Source: Hymenobacter pini
GTDB lineage: Bacteria; Bacteroidota; Bacteroidia; Cytophagales; Hymenobacteraceae
Assembly (NCBI RefSeq): GCF_020421205.1
Contig: NZ_JAIZZH010000005.1
Span: forward strand, 248,001 to 312,000
DNA: 64,000 nucleotides
Reading direction: 5' to 3'
The notes under the pieces were generated by a model. The model was not told where the DNA came from. It ran no database searches and saw only the letters and a program-made list of their open reading frames with translations. Position 1 is the stretch's first letter. The number at the start of each line of letters is the position of its first letter. The position numbers and the translations under genes are program-made. This document shows positions 8,006 to 16,300 of the stretch, one piece after another.

Positions 8006-8445
8006 AGCAGTTCTTGCTCGATACCAACATCTGTGTTTACCTGTCCAAAAATGAATTTGGCGTGGCTTCCAAGCTTCGGCAGGTCGGCTACGCCAATTGT
8101 TTTCTATCGGAATTAACCGTTGCCGAGCTGCTGTACGGAGTAGCCCGTAGTGCCCCAATAAAGCAAGCGGCCAACCAGCAATTCCTACAAGACCTGCGAG
8201 AAGTTTTTGCCGGCCGCATTCTACCAATCAGCAGCTGCTTTGAGATATATGCTGCGCAAAAAGCCCACCTCAAAAGTATCGGCCGCTTACAGGGTGAGTT
8301 CGACCTGCTCATCGGCTGCACCGCCCTGGCCCACGGCCTCACCCTCGCCACCCGCAACACCCGCCACTTCGCGGAGTTGCAAGGCATCCGGCTGGAGAAT
8401 TGGATTGACGACGTTTCGGAAACAGCAGCGGCTGGCAACGTGTAA
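8002..8445 (+). CDS. vapC: VapC-like PIN-domain ribonuclease toxin
   Basis: 147 residues, typical PIN-domain length. The acidic metal-binding set is present: Asp7 in FLLDTNICVY, Glu42 in LTVAELLYG, Asp101 in GEFDLLIG, with ATRNTRHF near the C-terminus supplying the fourth position (Asn119). This is the tRNA/rRNA-cleaving VapC type by family knowledge. It is coupled to the upstream gene by an ATGA overlap. The stop lies just after a hairpin arm that pairs with 8479-8491. Confidence 0.85.
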   Translation: MKQFLLDTNICVYLSKNEFGVASKLRQVGYANCFLSELTVAELLYGVARSAPIKQAANQQFLQDLREVFAGRILPISSCFEIYAAQKAHLKSIGRLQGEFDLLIGCTALAHGLTLATRNTRHFAELQGIRLENWIDDVSETAAAGNV

Positions 8446-8491
8446 CACTCCACCCTAATTCCTCTTCCGCCCTCAGCGACACGTTGCCAGC
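8431..8491 (+). terminator. Inverted repeat at the end of vapC
   Basis: Arms GCTGGCAACGTGT (8431-8443) and ACACGTTGCCAGC (8479-8491) are perfect 13-base reverse complements; the left arm overlaps the last vapC codons and stop. No T tract follows, so termination strength is uncertain. Confidence 0.4.
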
Positions 8492-8560
8492 TGATGGTTC
8501 GTTCCGCCGATTAAGGTTAGGTGTAGTTATACTCTTGATGAATTATTCCTTTATTTTCTA

Positions 8561-9322
8561 ATGAAGCATTTATTACTCTCACTTTCGTTCTTTTTAACTC
8601 CTTTTATTGCTGTTTTAGCTCAGTCTTCTACTAACGAAATATTCCGGCGCATTCAGCGCGCAACTGACGACACGCTCGACGCGGGCCTTTGTACTGAATA
8701 CATAGCTGACGCGCAACGTGAAACAGCACGTGGAAGGCTACATCTTGATTATTCTATCCTGCCCAGTACTATTGACGACAGTCCTACTTTCCGGGAAATT
8801 CTGGCGCGGCAGTACGGCATTACTGCAATTTTTATCAATGAAGGGGATGTTGTTCCTCAAGAAACTGCCTGCTACAACGAATACATGATTGCGGCCATTG
8901 AATCTAGGTTCGGTCGGGGTATTGTTCGGCGTGTCGCCCTGCGCGCCGATAGTCTCCACCGAATCGGCAAAGGCTTTCGTAATGCTCATCCGGTCGGCGT
9001 AGCTAAAGCAGAGGATCTTTTCATCCAGCAGTTTGCCTACAAATCCGATTTCAGGAAGAATCGTCAGTTGCAGGTCACTATCACTTTCAACGTAGACGGC
9101 GGTGGGCAAGTCAGCAGCCTACGCCTGCAGCAGTGTACTACGGGCACTGGACCGATGCATAAGTTTGTTCCTTTACCCATCACCCACCGCTATTATACTG
9201 AAGCCTACCGTATCCTGCGTAGTCGTCGCTGGCAAGTTGCTACTCTGGAAGCTAAGTCGGTAACAACCACTCATCATATCCGACTTGTATGCTATAATTT
9301 CTTACCTAATATGCCATTATGA
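8561..9322 (+). CDS. Secreted protein, TonB-C-like C-terminus
   Basis: 253 residues with a signal peptide (MKHLLLSLSFFLTPFIAVLA, then QSS). The C-terminal third, with LQVTITFNVDGGGQVSSLRL, resembles the beta strands of a TonB C-terminal-like domain, but the fit is loose. Composition is more AT-rich than the neighbours. Single gene, with no clear operon partner. Function unknown. Confidence 0.55.
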   Translation: MKHLLLSLSFFLTPFIAVLAQSSTNEIFRRIQRATDDTLDAGLCTEYIADAQRETARGRLHLDYSILPSTIDDSPTFREILARQYGITAIFINEGDVVPQETACYNEYMIAAIESRFGRGIVRRVALRADSLHRIGKGFRNAHPVGVAKAEDLFIQQFAYKSDFRKNRQLQVTITFNVDGGGQVSSLRLQQCTTGTGPMHKFVPLPITHRYYTEAYRILRSRRWQVATLEAKSVTTTHHIRLVCYNFLPNMPL

Positions 9323-9373
9323 CCAATTATTATCCTATTAAATCGTTGATTTAAGCCAAAAAGTCAGTAAATA

Positions 9374-9381
9374 TACCTTTG
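9374..9381 (+). promoter_or_regulatory. TAnnTTTG -7 box upstream of clpB
   Basis: TACCTTTG, an exact match to the Bacteroidota -7 consensus, 68 nt before the clpB ATG in an otherwise gene-free 127-nt gap. No -33 TTTG at the usual spacing was found. Confidence 0.55.
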
Positions 9382-9449
9382 CACCCCGTTTGCTAAACGT
9401 CTCGTAGAACTTCCTAACCCGAAGCACCTACCTACGACGAAAGCAACCC

Positions 9450-12062
9450 ATGAACTTTAATAACTATACCATCAAGGCACAGGAGGCCGTGCAGAAGGCC
9501 ACTGAAATTGCCGGGGGCAACCAGCAGCAGGCCATTGAAACCGGCCACCTGCTGAAAGGCCTCTTCCAGAGCGACGAGAACGTGCTGTCGTTTCTGGCCA
9601 AGAAGCTGGGCGTGAACCTGAACATCCTCACGCCCCGCCTCGATGCCATTATAACGGCCTACCCCAAAGTGAGCGGGGGCTCGCCCTACCTCTCCAACGA
9701 GGCCGCCGCCGCCTTGCAGCGCGCCACGGGCTTCCTGAAGGAGTTCGACGACGAATACGTGTCGGTGGAGCACCTGCTGCTGGGGCTGCTGGGCGGCAAG
9801 GATGCCGTGGCTACCCTGATGAAGGATGCCGGCTTCAACGAAAAAGACCTAAAAGCCGCCATTAAGGAGCTGCGCGGGGGCCGCAAGGTCACCAGCCAGT
9901 CGGCCGAGGACCAGTACCAGAGCCTAAACCGCTACGCCATCAACCTCAACGAGCGGGTGCGCTCGGGCAAGATGGACCCGGTTATCGGCCGCGACGAGGA
10001 AATCCGGCGGGTACTGCAGATTCTGAGCCGCCGCACCAAGAACAACCCGGTGCTGCTGGGCGAACCGGGCGTGGGCAAAACCGCCATTGCCGAGGGCCTG
10101 GCCCAGCGCATCGTGGCCGGCGACGTGCCCGAAAACCTCAAGGACAAAACCCTGATGAGTCTGGACCTGGGCCTGCTGGTGGCCGGGGCCAAGTATAAGG
10201 GCGAGTTTGAGGAGCGCCTCAAGGCCGTTATCAAGGAAGTAACCGACTCGGACGGGCAGATTGTGCTGTTCATTGATGAGATACACACCCTGATTGGTGC
10301 CGGCGGCGGTGGCGAAGGCGCCATGGACGCCGCCAACCTGCTCAAGCCCGCCCTGGCGCGGGGCGAACTGCACGCCATTGGGGCCACCACGCTCAAGGAA
10401 TACCAGAAGTACATTGAGAAAGACAAGGCCCTGGAGCGCCGTTTCCAGGCCGTGGTGGTGGATGAGCCCACCGTGCCCGACGCCATCAGCATCCTGCGCG
10501 GCATCAAGGAAAAGTACGAGCTGCACCACGGCGTGCGGATTACGGACGACGCCGTAATTGCCGCCGTGGAGCTGAGCAGCCGCTACATTACCGACCGGTT
10601 TCTGCCCGACAAGGCTATTGACCTGATGGACGAGGCGGCCGCCAAGCTGCGCATCGAGCTGAACTCCATGCCCGTGGAGCTGGACGAGGTGCAGCGCCGC
10701 ATCATGCAGCTGGAAATTGAGCGCGAGGCCATCCGGCGCGAGGAAAACCACGACCGGGAAAATGTGCTCAACAAGGAAATTGCCGACCTCTCGGCCCAGC
10801 GCGACACGCTGAAAGCGCAGTGGGAAAACGAGAAATCGGCTCTCACCAGCGTGCAGACGGAGAAAGAGAACATTGAGCGCTACAAGCTGGAAGCCGAGCA
10901 GGCCGAACGCCAGGGCGACTACGGCCGCGTGGCGGAGCTGCGCTACGGCAAAATTCAGGAAGCCGAAGCCAAGCTGAAGGAGCTGCAGGCCCAGGCCGAA
11001 GCCCAGAAGGACGGCGGCTCGATGCTGCAGGAAGTGGTAACCTCCGAGGACATTGCCGAGGTGGTAGCTAAGTGGACCGGTATTCCGGTGAGCAAGATGC
11101 TGCAGTCGGACCGGGACAAGCTACTGAACCTGGAAAACGAGCTGGGCCGGCGCGTGGCGGGCCAATCGGAGGCCATTGCGGCTATTTCGGATGCGGTGCG
11201 CCGCTCCCGGGCGGGCTTGCAGGACCCCAAGCGGCCCATCGGCTCGTTCATCTTCCTGGGTACTACCGGCGTGGGTAAAACCGAGCTGGCCAAGGCCCTG
11301 GCCGAGTACCTGTTCAACGATGAAAACGCCATGGTGCGCATCGACATGAGCGAGTTTCAGGAGCGCCACGCCGTGTCGCGCCTGATTGGGGCACCTCCCG
11401 GCTACGTGGGCTACGACGAAGGCGGGCAGCTGACCGAGGCCGTGCGCCGCAAGCCCTACTCGGTGGTGCTGCTCGACGAAATCGAAAAGGCCCACCCCGA
11501 CGTGTTCAACATCTTGCTGCAAGTGCTGGATGACGGCCGCCTCACCGACAACAAAGGCCGGGTGGCGAACTTCAAGAACACCATCATCATCATGACCTCC
11601 AACACCGGGGCCGACATCATTCAGAAGAACTTCAAGGAGCTGAATGAGTACAACCACGAGGAGGTGATTGACCGCACCCGCGAGGAAGTGGTGGACCGCC
11701 TGAAGCAGCACATGCGCCCTGAGTTCCTGAACCGCATCGACGAAATTGTGATGTTCCAGCCCCTGAAGCGCAAGGAAATCCGCAAGATTGTTGATATCCA
11801 GTTCCGCCAGATTCAGCAGCGCCTGGAAGAAGCCGGCATCCGCCTGGAAGCCACCGACGAGGTGCTCGACTACCTGGGCGAGCAGGGCTTCGACCCCACC
11901 TTCGGGGCTCGGCCGCTGAAGCGCGTATTGCAGCGCATGGTGCTCAACGAGCTGTCGAAAGACATCCTTTCGGGCCGCGTGAGTAAGGATGCTGTGGTAG
12001 AAGCCGTGCTCGAAGACGGGCACATCCGCTTCAACAACGTGGAAATTCCGACGGTTGGGTAA
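9450..12062 (+). CDS. clpB: ATP-dependent disaggregase ClpB
   Basis: 870 residues, full length for ClpB, the Hsp100 ring ATPase that works with DnaK to resolve protein aggregates in the cytoplasm. Order: Clp-N repeats (residues 1-150), first AAA+ domain with Walker A GEPGVGKT near 204 and FIDEIHTLIGAG, a coiled-coil middle domain rich in Glu, Arg and Gln (about 410-530) that marks ClpB rather than ClpA/C, second AAA+ domain with GTTGVGKT near 604 and GAPPGYVGYDEGG pore loop, and a C-terminal small domain ending GARPLKRVLQRMV. Single gene between its own promoter and terminator. Heat regulation is expected, but I saw no CIRCE element. Confidence 0.98.
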   Translation: MNFNNYTIKAQEAVQKATEIAGGNQQQAIETGHLLKGLFQSDENVLSFLAKKLGVNLNILTPRLDAIITAYPKVSGGSPYLSNEAAAALQRATGFLKEFDDEYVSVEHLLLGLLGGKDAVATLMKDAGFNEKDLKAAIKELRGGRKVTSQSAEDQYQSLNRYAINLNERVRSGKMDPVIGRDEEIRRVLQILSRRTKNNPVLLGEPGVGKTAIAEGLAQRIVAGDVPENLKDKTLMSLDLGLLVAGAKYKGEFEERLKAVIKEVTDSDGQIVLFIDEIHTLIGAGGGGEGAMDAANLLKPALARGELHAIGATTLKEYQKYIEKDKALERRFQAVVVDEPTVPDAISILRGIKEKYELHHGVRITDDAVIAAVELSSRYITDRFLPDKAIDLMDEAAAKLRIELNSMPVELDEVQRRIMQLEIEREAIRREENHDRENVLNKEIADLSAQRDTLKAQWENEKSALTSVQTEKENIERYKLEAEQAERQGDYGRVAELRYGKIQEAEAKLKELQAQAEAQKDGGSMLQEVVTSEDIAEVVAKWTGIPVSKMLQSDRDKLLNLENELGRRVAGQSEAIAAISDAVRRSRAGLQDPKRPIGSFIFLGTTGVGKTELAKALAEYLFNDENAMVRIDMSEFQERHAVSRLIGAPPGYVGYDEGGQLTEAVRRKPYSVVLLDEIEKAHPDVFNILLQVLDDGRLTDNKGRVANFKNTIIIMTSNTGADIIQKNFKELNEYNHEEVIDRTREEVVDRLKQHMRPEFLNRIDEIVMFQPLKRKEIRKIVDIQFRQIQQRLEEAGIRLEATDEVLDYLGEQGFDPTFGARPLKRVLQRMVLNELSKDILSGRVSKDAVVEAVLEDGHIRFNNVEIPTVG

Positions 12063-12082
12063 CCACTGCTGATTAACTAAAA

Positions 12083-12111
12083 AACCTCGCTGGCACAGTG
12101 CCAGCGGGGTT
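12083..12111. terminator. Bidirectional terminator after clpB
   Basis: AACCTCGCTGGCAC pairs with GTGCCAGCGGGGTT (one G-T pair), followed by TTTTTT on the plus strand and preceded by AAAAAA, so it can serve both clpB and the converging gene ending at 12121. Confidence 0.85.
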
Positions 12112-12120
12112 TTTTGCTAA

Positions 12121-13056
12121 TTACTTGTTGCGGTTTTTGCGAGCTTCGCGGCGGAGCATGCGGTTGCGCAGCTCCCGGCCTTGGTCGAAGTGCTTGGGCT
12201 TGAGTTGGGCGCGCCACTTGGCCGGAATCGGGGCTCCGGATTGCGAGGCCGTTACCAACTCGGCGTATTTGGCGTTGGAGTACGGTGCGTTGTGGATGAA
12301 CATGTACGCCACACCGCCAATAGCCAGTCCCAACCCCGCAACCACTGCCCCGGCCGACGGCTTATTTTCCTCGTACTGCCCCGTGTACACGTTGTACTGC
12401 CGGTCGGCCTCACTGCTACCCGACAGCAGGCGGGCGGCGGGCAGCACCGCCAGCACCGGCAGCTGGCCTACCAGCCGTTTGTTCTGAAATAGCGCCGCCA
12501 CGGCATCCAGCGAATCGGTGAGAGTGTAGCCGGAGGTAGCTACGCCCGCGAAGGGAATACTAATCTTAGTGGAAGCCGGGGCCGTGTCGGGCGCTACCGG
12601 TACGCCGGTTGACAGGAGCGGATTATACTCAGCGGCCAAACCGGGCAGAGGCTTGAAGTTGCCTTTGAGGCGGCGGGTAATGTTGGGCGGCAGGTGGCCG
12701 GTAGCGGCCAGTTCGCGCATTACTTTCCGCTCCTTACTCCACCAAAAACCAATACTCTTGTTCAAACCAATACCTACAAAAGCAGTACCGGCCACTACGC
12801 CCGGCGTCCAGACCCCGGCACTGGTGGACTGCTGAGCAGGTAAGATTGACGCCAGCAGGCTGGCAGTGCCCAACCCCAGCCACGCGGCCGCTCCACCACG
12901 CCGGCTTTTATATAGCTCATGCACCGCCCTTGCTGTGTCAGCGCGGGTGAGGGTTGCCTCCGACGGTGCCTGAAGCAGCGGCGTAGTGGTTTGAGCACGA
13001 CTGGTGCCGGCCCCGGCCAGCCCGGCGAATGTCATTATCAGTAGCTGTTTTCTCAT
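12121..13056 (-). CDS. Predicted exported membrane protein, 311 aa
   Basis: 311 residues with signal peptide (MRKQLLIMTFAGLAGAGTSR, cleavage near AQT). Three further hydrophobic stretches: AWLGLGTASLLASIL, GVVAGTAFVGIGL and AGAVVAGLGLAIGGVAYMFI. The last 35 residues are strongly basic (PKHFDQGRELRNRMLRREAR). Between them lies a soluble part with no recognised motif. Family and function unknown. Confidence 0.6.
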   Translation of the reverse strand: MRKQLLIMTFAGLAGAGTSRAQTTTPLLQAPSEATLTRADTARAVHELYKSRRGGAAAWLGLGTASLLASILPAQQSTSAGVWTPGVVAGTAFVGIGLNKSIGFWWSKERKVMRELAATGHLPPNITRRLKGNFKPLPGLAAEYNPLLSTGVPVAPDTAPASTKISIPFAGVATSGYTLTDSLDAVAALFQNKRLVGQLPVLAVLPAARLLSGSSEADRQYNVYTGQYEENKPSAGAVVAGLGLAIGGVAYMFIHNAPYSNAKYAELVTASQSGAPIPAKWRAQLKPKHFDQGRELRNRMLRREARKNRNK

Positions 13057-13330
13057 AACGTCAAATCAATCCGATAAGTCCGTAAAACTAGCGACAAAGG
13101 CCCAGCAAGCACTTATATTATTTAGCGAACAAACAGAATATTTACTCTATCTTACCGCATTCCATCCAAACCTTATTTTCTGTATTTCAACGCAAAATGT
13201 GCTTCTGAACAGAGGCCGCTTTCTGCTTGTGGTTTCGCTTTTGGGCGTCATCCCGCGTTTCAGCTTTTCTGTGATGTAGTGCCCTTAGCAGGTCTGCTTT
13301 ACCCATTTTCCCACTCTTACCATTTTTTGC

Positions 13331-16300
13331 ATGATTCTAACAGTACAGAATGCTCCAGCCAGACGAACGTCGGTTGGAAAACACCGCAGTTGGCTGCCCT
13401 TGCTGGCTACCACCTGCGGCCTGCTGATAAGCCCGCTCACCCAGGCCCAGCACCGACTGGGGTCGGAGGCGGCCCGCGTAACGGCCACCGCCGTTCCCCT
13501 GCCAGGCAGCAGTGCTGTCAGCAAAGCGCCGGTGCCGGCCACCGCCCAGAAAATCCGGGGGGTACAGGCCAGCATCAGCTCTACGGCTGCGGGGGGCAAC
13601 TGGAGCAGCCCCGCTACCTGGGCGGGCGGCGTGGTACCCACTAGCGCCGATGATGTGACGATTGTGGGCGGAGCTACCGTAACGGTGGACGTGGCGGCCA
13701 GCTGCGCCTCGCTTACCATTAACAGCACCGGCTCTTTGCTTACCTCGGCCACCACGGCATACCAGGTGCAGGTAGGCGGCAGCGTCACCAACAACGGCAC
13801 GCTGGATTTGAGCGCCAGCACCAGCGTAGGCTCTGACCTGCGTTTTACCGGGGCCGGCAACGCCACGTTCAGCGGTTCGGGCACCACCGATTTGCAGAGC
13901 GTAACCCTGGCCAAATCGGTGCGGGCCGATGTGGTAGAGATGAATCTGCCGGCTTTCACGGTGAAAGGAGCCGCCAGCACCGATGGTTTTCTGCTGACCC
14001 GCACTACGGGTACTACGCCGGTTGATGACATGACCGGTACCCTGAAAATTTCGGGCACCAACACGGTATCCAATAAAGTGTTTGGGGTAGTGTCGTACAT
14101 TATTCCGGCTACCGGCGGCTTCTGGCTGAATAACCCCAACTTCACGGTAGTGGGCCAGACCGGCTCCGGCACCGTGAACGGCCTGTTGCGCGTATCGGCT
14201 GGCACTTACAACGTAGGTACCGGTGCAGGCAACTCACTGGTTTTTGGCGCAAATTCGGTGTACACGCAGGAAGGTGGTACTCTATCCACAACCGGGCGGT
14301 TCACCAATTTCACGGGGGCTTCCAGCGTATCGGGGACTATGACCTTCACAATGAGTGGTGGTACCCTGAATGTTGCTACGGTAGCCAATGCTTCCGGCAC
14401 GCCTTCTCTTGGCGTAAATGGTCCCACTACTATTTCGGGGGGCACGATTAATCTGGTGCAGCGTAGCACGGCTACTACTCCGCTTGATTACTACTGGGCG
14501 GGCACCTATGGCTTTACCGGTGGCACCCTAAATATTGGTACTGCAGCTACGGCCACCAATTTCGATTTCCGCGTGCGGGGTAATATGCCCAACGTGGTGG
14601 TTACAGGAGGCAGCAGCGCGGTATTGCAGGGCCAGACGAACGTGTTTGGCAGCTTCCTGGTTAGCCCCACTGCTACCCTCAATCTGAATGGAGCCTTGTT
14701 GCTGCAACTTGGCTCAGGCATTACCAACAACGGTACCCTGAACGGCGCTACTACTGGCAGCACCATCTATTTCGGGGGCAGCATTCCGCAGGCACTGAGC
14801 GGAACCGGCACCTTTACGACTCCGTTGCGCACACTCACACTGGACAATAACGGCGGAGGTGTGACCCTGAATGTGCCCCTGACGGTGTACCGTACCAACT
14901 TCTTCACCGGGAACCTCATCAATTCCGGTAACCTCACCATTGGCGACGGCACGGCGGTGCTGGAGATTATTCAGATTGGCGTTACGGGGGCTACCAACCC
15001 GGCGGGCTCCTTTGATGTAGCGCCAAACTTTAATATCGGTAACGGCGCTCTGCAGGTACTGTACGCCCAGGAAACGATGGGACGTACCACGGGCTTTGAA
15101 ATTCCTGCGAACCGTACTATTGACTACCTCACTATTGCGAACAGTAACGGCGTAACGCTGGCAGGCGGCAACCTGACCGTGCGCGGTGATGCTACGCAGT
15201 CGTTGTTCCTGACTAGCGGCGTTCTGAGTACTTCGCCGGCCAACACCCTGATTCTGGCCGCTACGGTAGGTGCGCCGCCTACTGGCTCGGCCACCAGTTA
15301 CGTGCGTGGCCCCCTGGCTATTACCGTGAACAGCACTACCCCCGTAAGCCGCACGTTTGCCATTGGCGACGGTCCGGGCTGGCGCCCGGTATTAGTAGGC
15401 GGCATCACCACTTCCGGAGCCCAGACCTTTACGGCTACCATTGTGAGCGGAGCTACAGGTGGCACGGGCACGGGCGGGGTATCGTTCCTGAACCCCACGC
15501 GCTACGTGCGCCTGCAGAACACGGCGGCCCTACCGGCTTCGGCCACAGTGCAGCTCAGCTACGGCGGCGACGATATCGTGGGTGGCTCGCAGACCACCGT
15601 GGTAGCGCAGGCAGCTACTGCCAACGGCGCCTATGCCAGCATTGGTGGCGCAGCAGCCTCCACGCCCACTACGGGCATTGTTTCGACGCAGCCTATTACG
15701 CCGGGCAACGACTTCTTTGTGCTGGCGAATACGGAAGGCGGTACGCTGACTTCCTCGGTGGCCAGCGTGTGCAGCGGCACCAACTCGGGCACGCTGACGC
15801 TTACAGGCTACACGGGCACCATTACGGGGTACGAGGCCAACACGGGCAGCGGCTTTACAGCCGTGCCCGGCACCAATACCGGCGCTACTCTGGCCTTCAA
15901 CAACCTGACCCAGACCACTACTTTCCGCGCCGTTATTCAGACGGCCGACAACCGGATTGTGTATTCCTCGCTGGTAACGGTGACGGTAACAGCTGGACCC
16001 ACAGCCACCCTCACGGCGGCTACCCCCACTACCTTCTGCGGTTCGGGCACGCTCACGCTGAACGCCACGCCGGTGACGGGTGCTTCCTACCAGTTCCTGC
16101 TGAACGGCCAACCCATCAGCGGGGCTACTGCGGCCACGTACACGGCTACTGTATCAGCTAGCGGCGCGTATTCAGTGGTGGTTACCACGGGTTCGTGCTC
16201 GGCCACGTCGGCCGCGGTGCAGGTAACGGTGAATCCGGCCACTACGGCTACGTTCAGCTACGCCAGCAACGCCTTCTGCCAGAGCGGCACCAACCCCACG

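Noticed and set aside
9924..10751. Long minus-strand ORFs opposite clpB, nuo and ureC
   Set aside because: They are antisense to strongly conserved genes, arise from GC-rich third positions, and their His/Gly/Val-rich products match no family.
13057..13330. Possible small gene in the gap before the T9SS protein
   Set aside because: Short open frames exist, but none has a signal, domain or good start. The gap is AT-rich and more likely a leader or promoter region.
15530..16111. Minus-strand ORF of 193 codons inside the T9SS gene
   Set aside because: Composition is dominated by Arg, Gly and Ala from the reversed Thr/Gly codons. No independent support.
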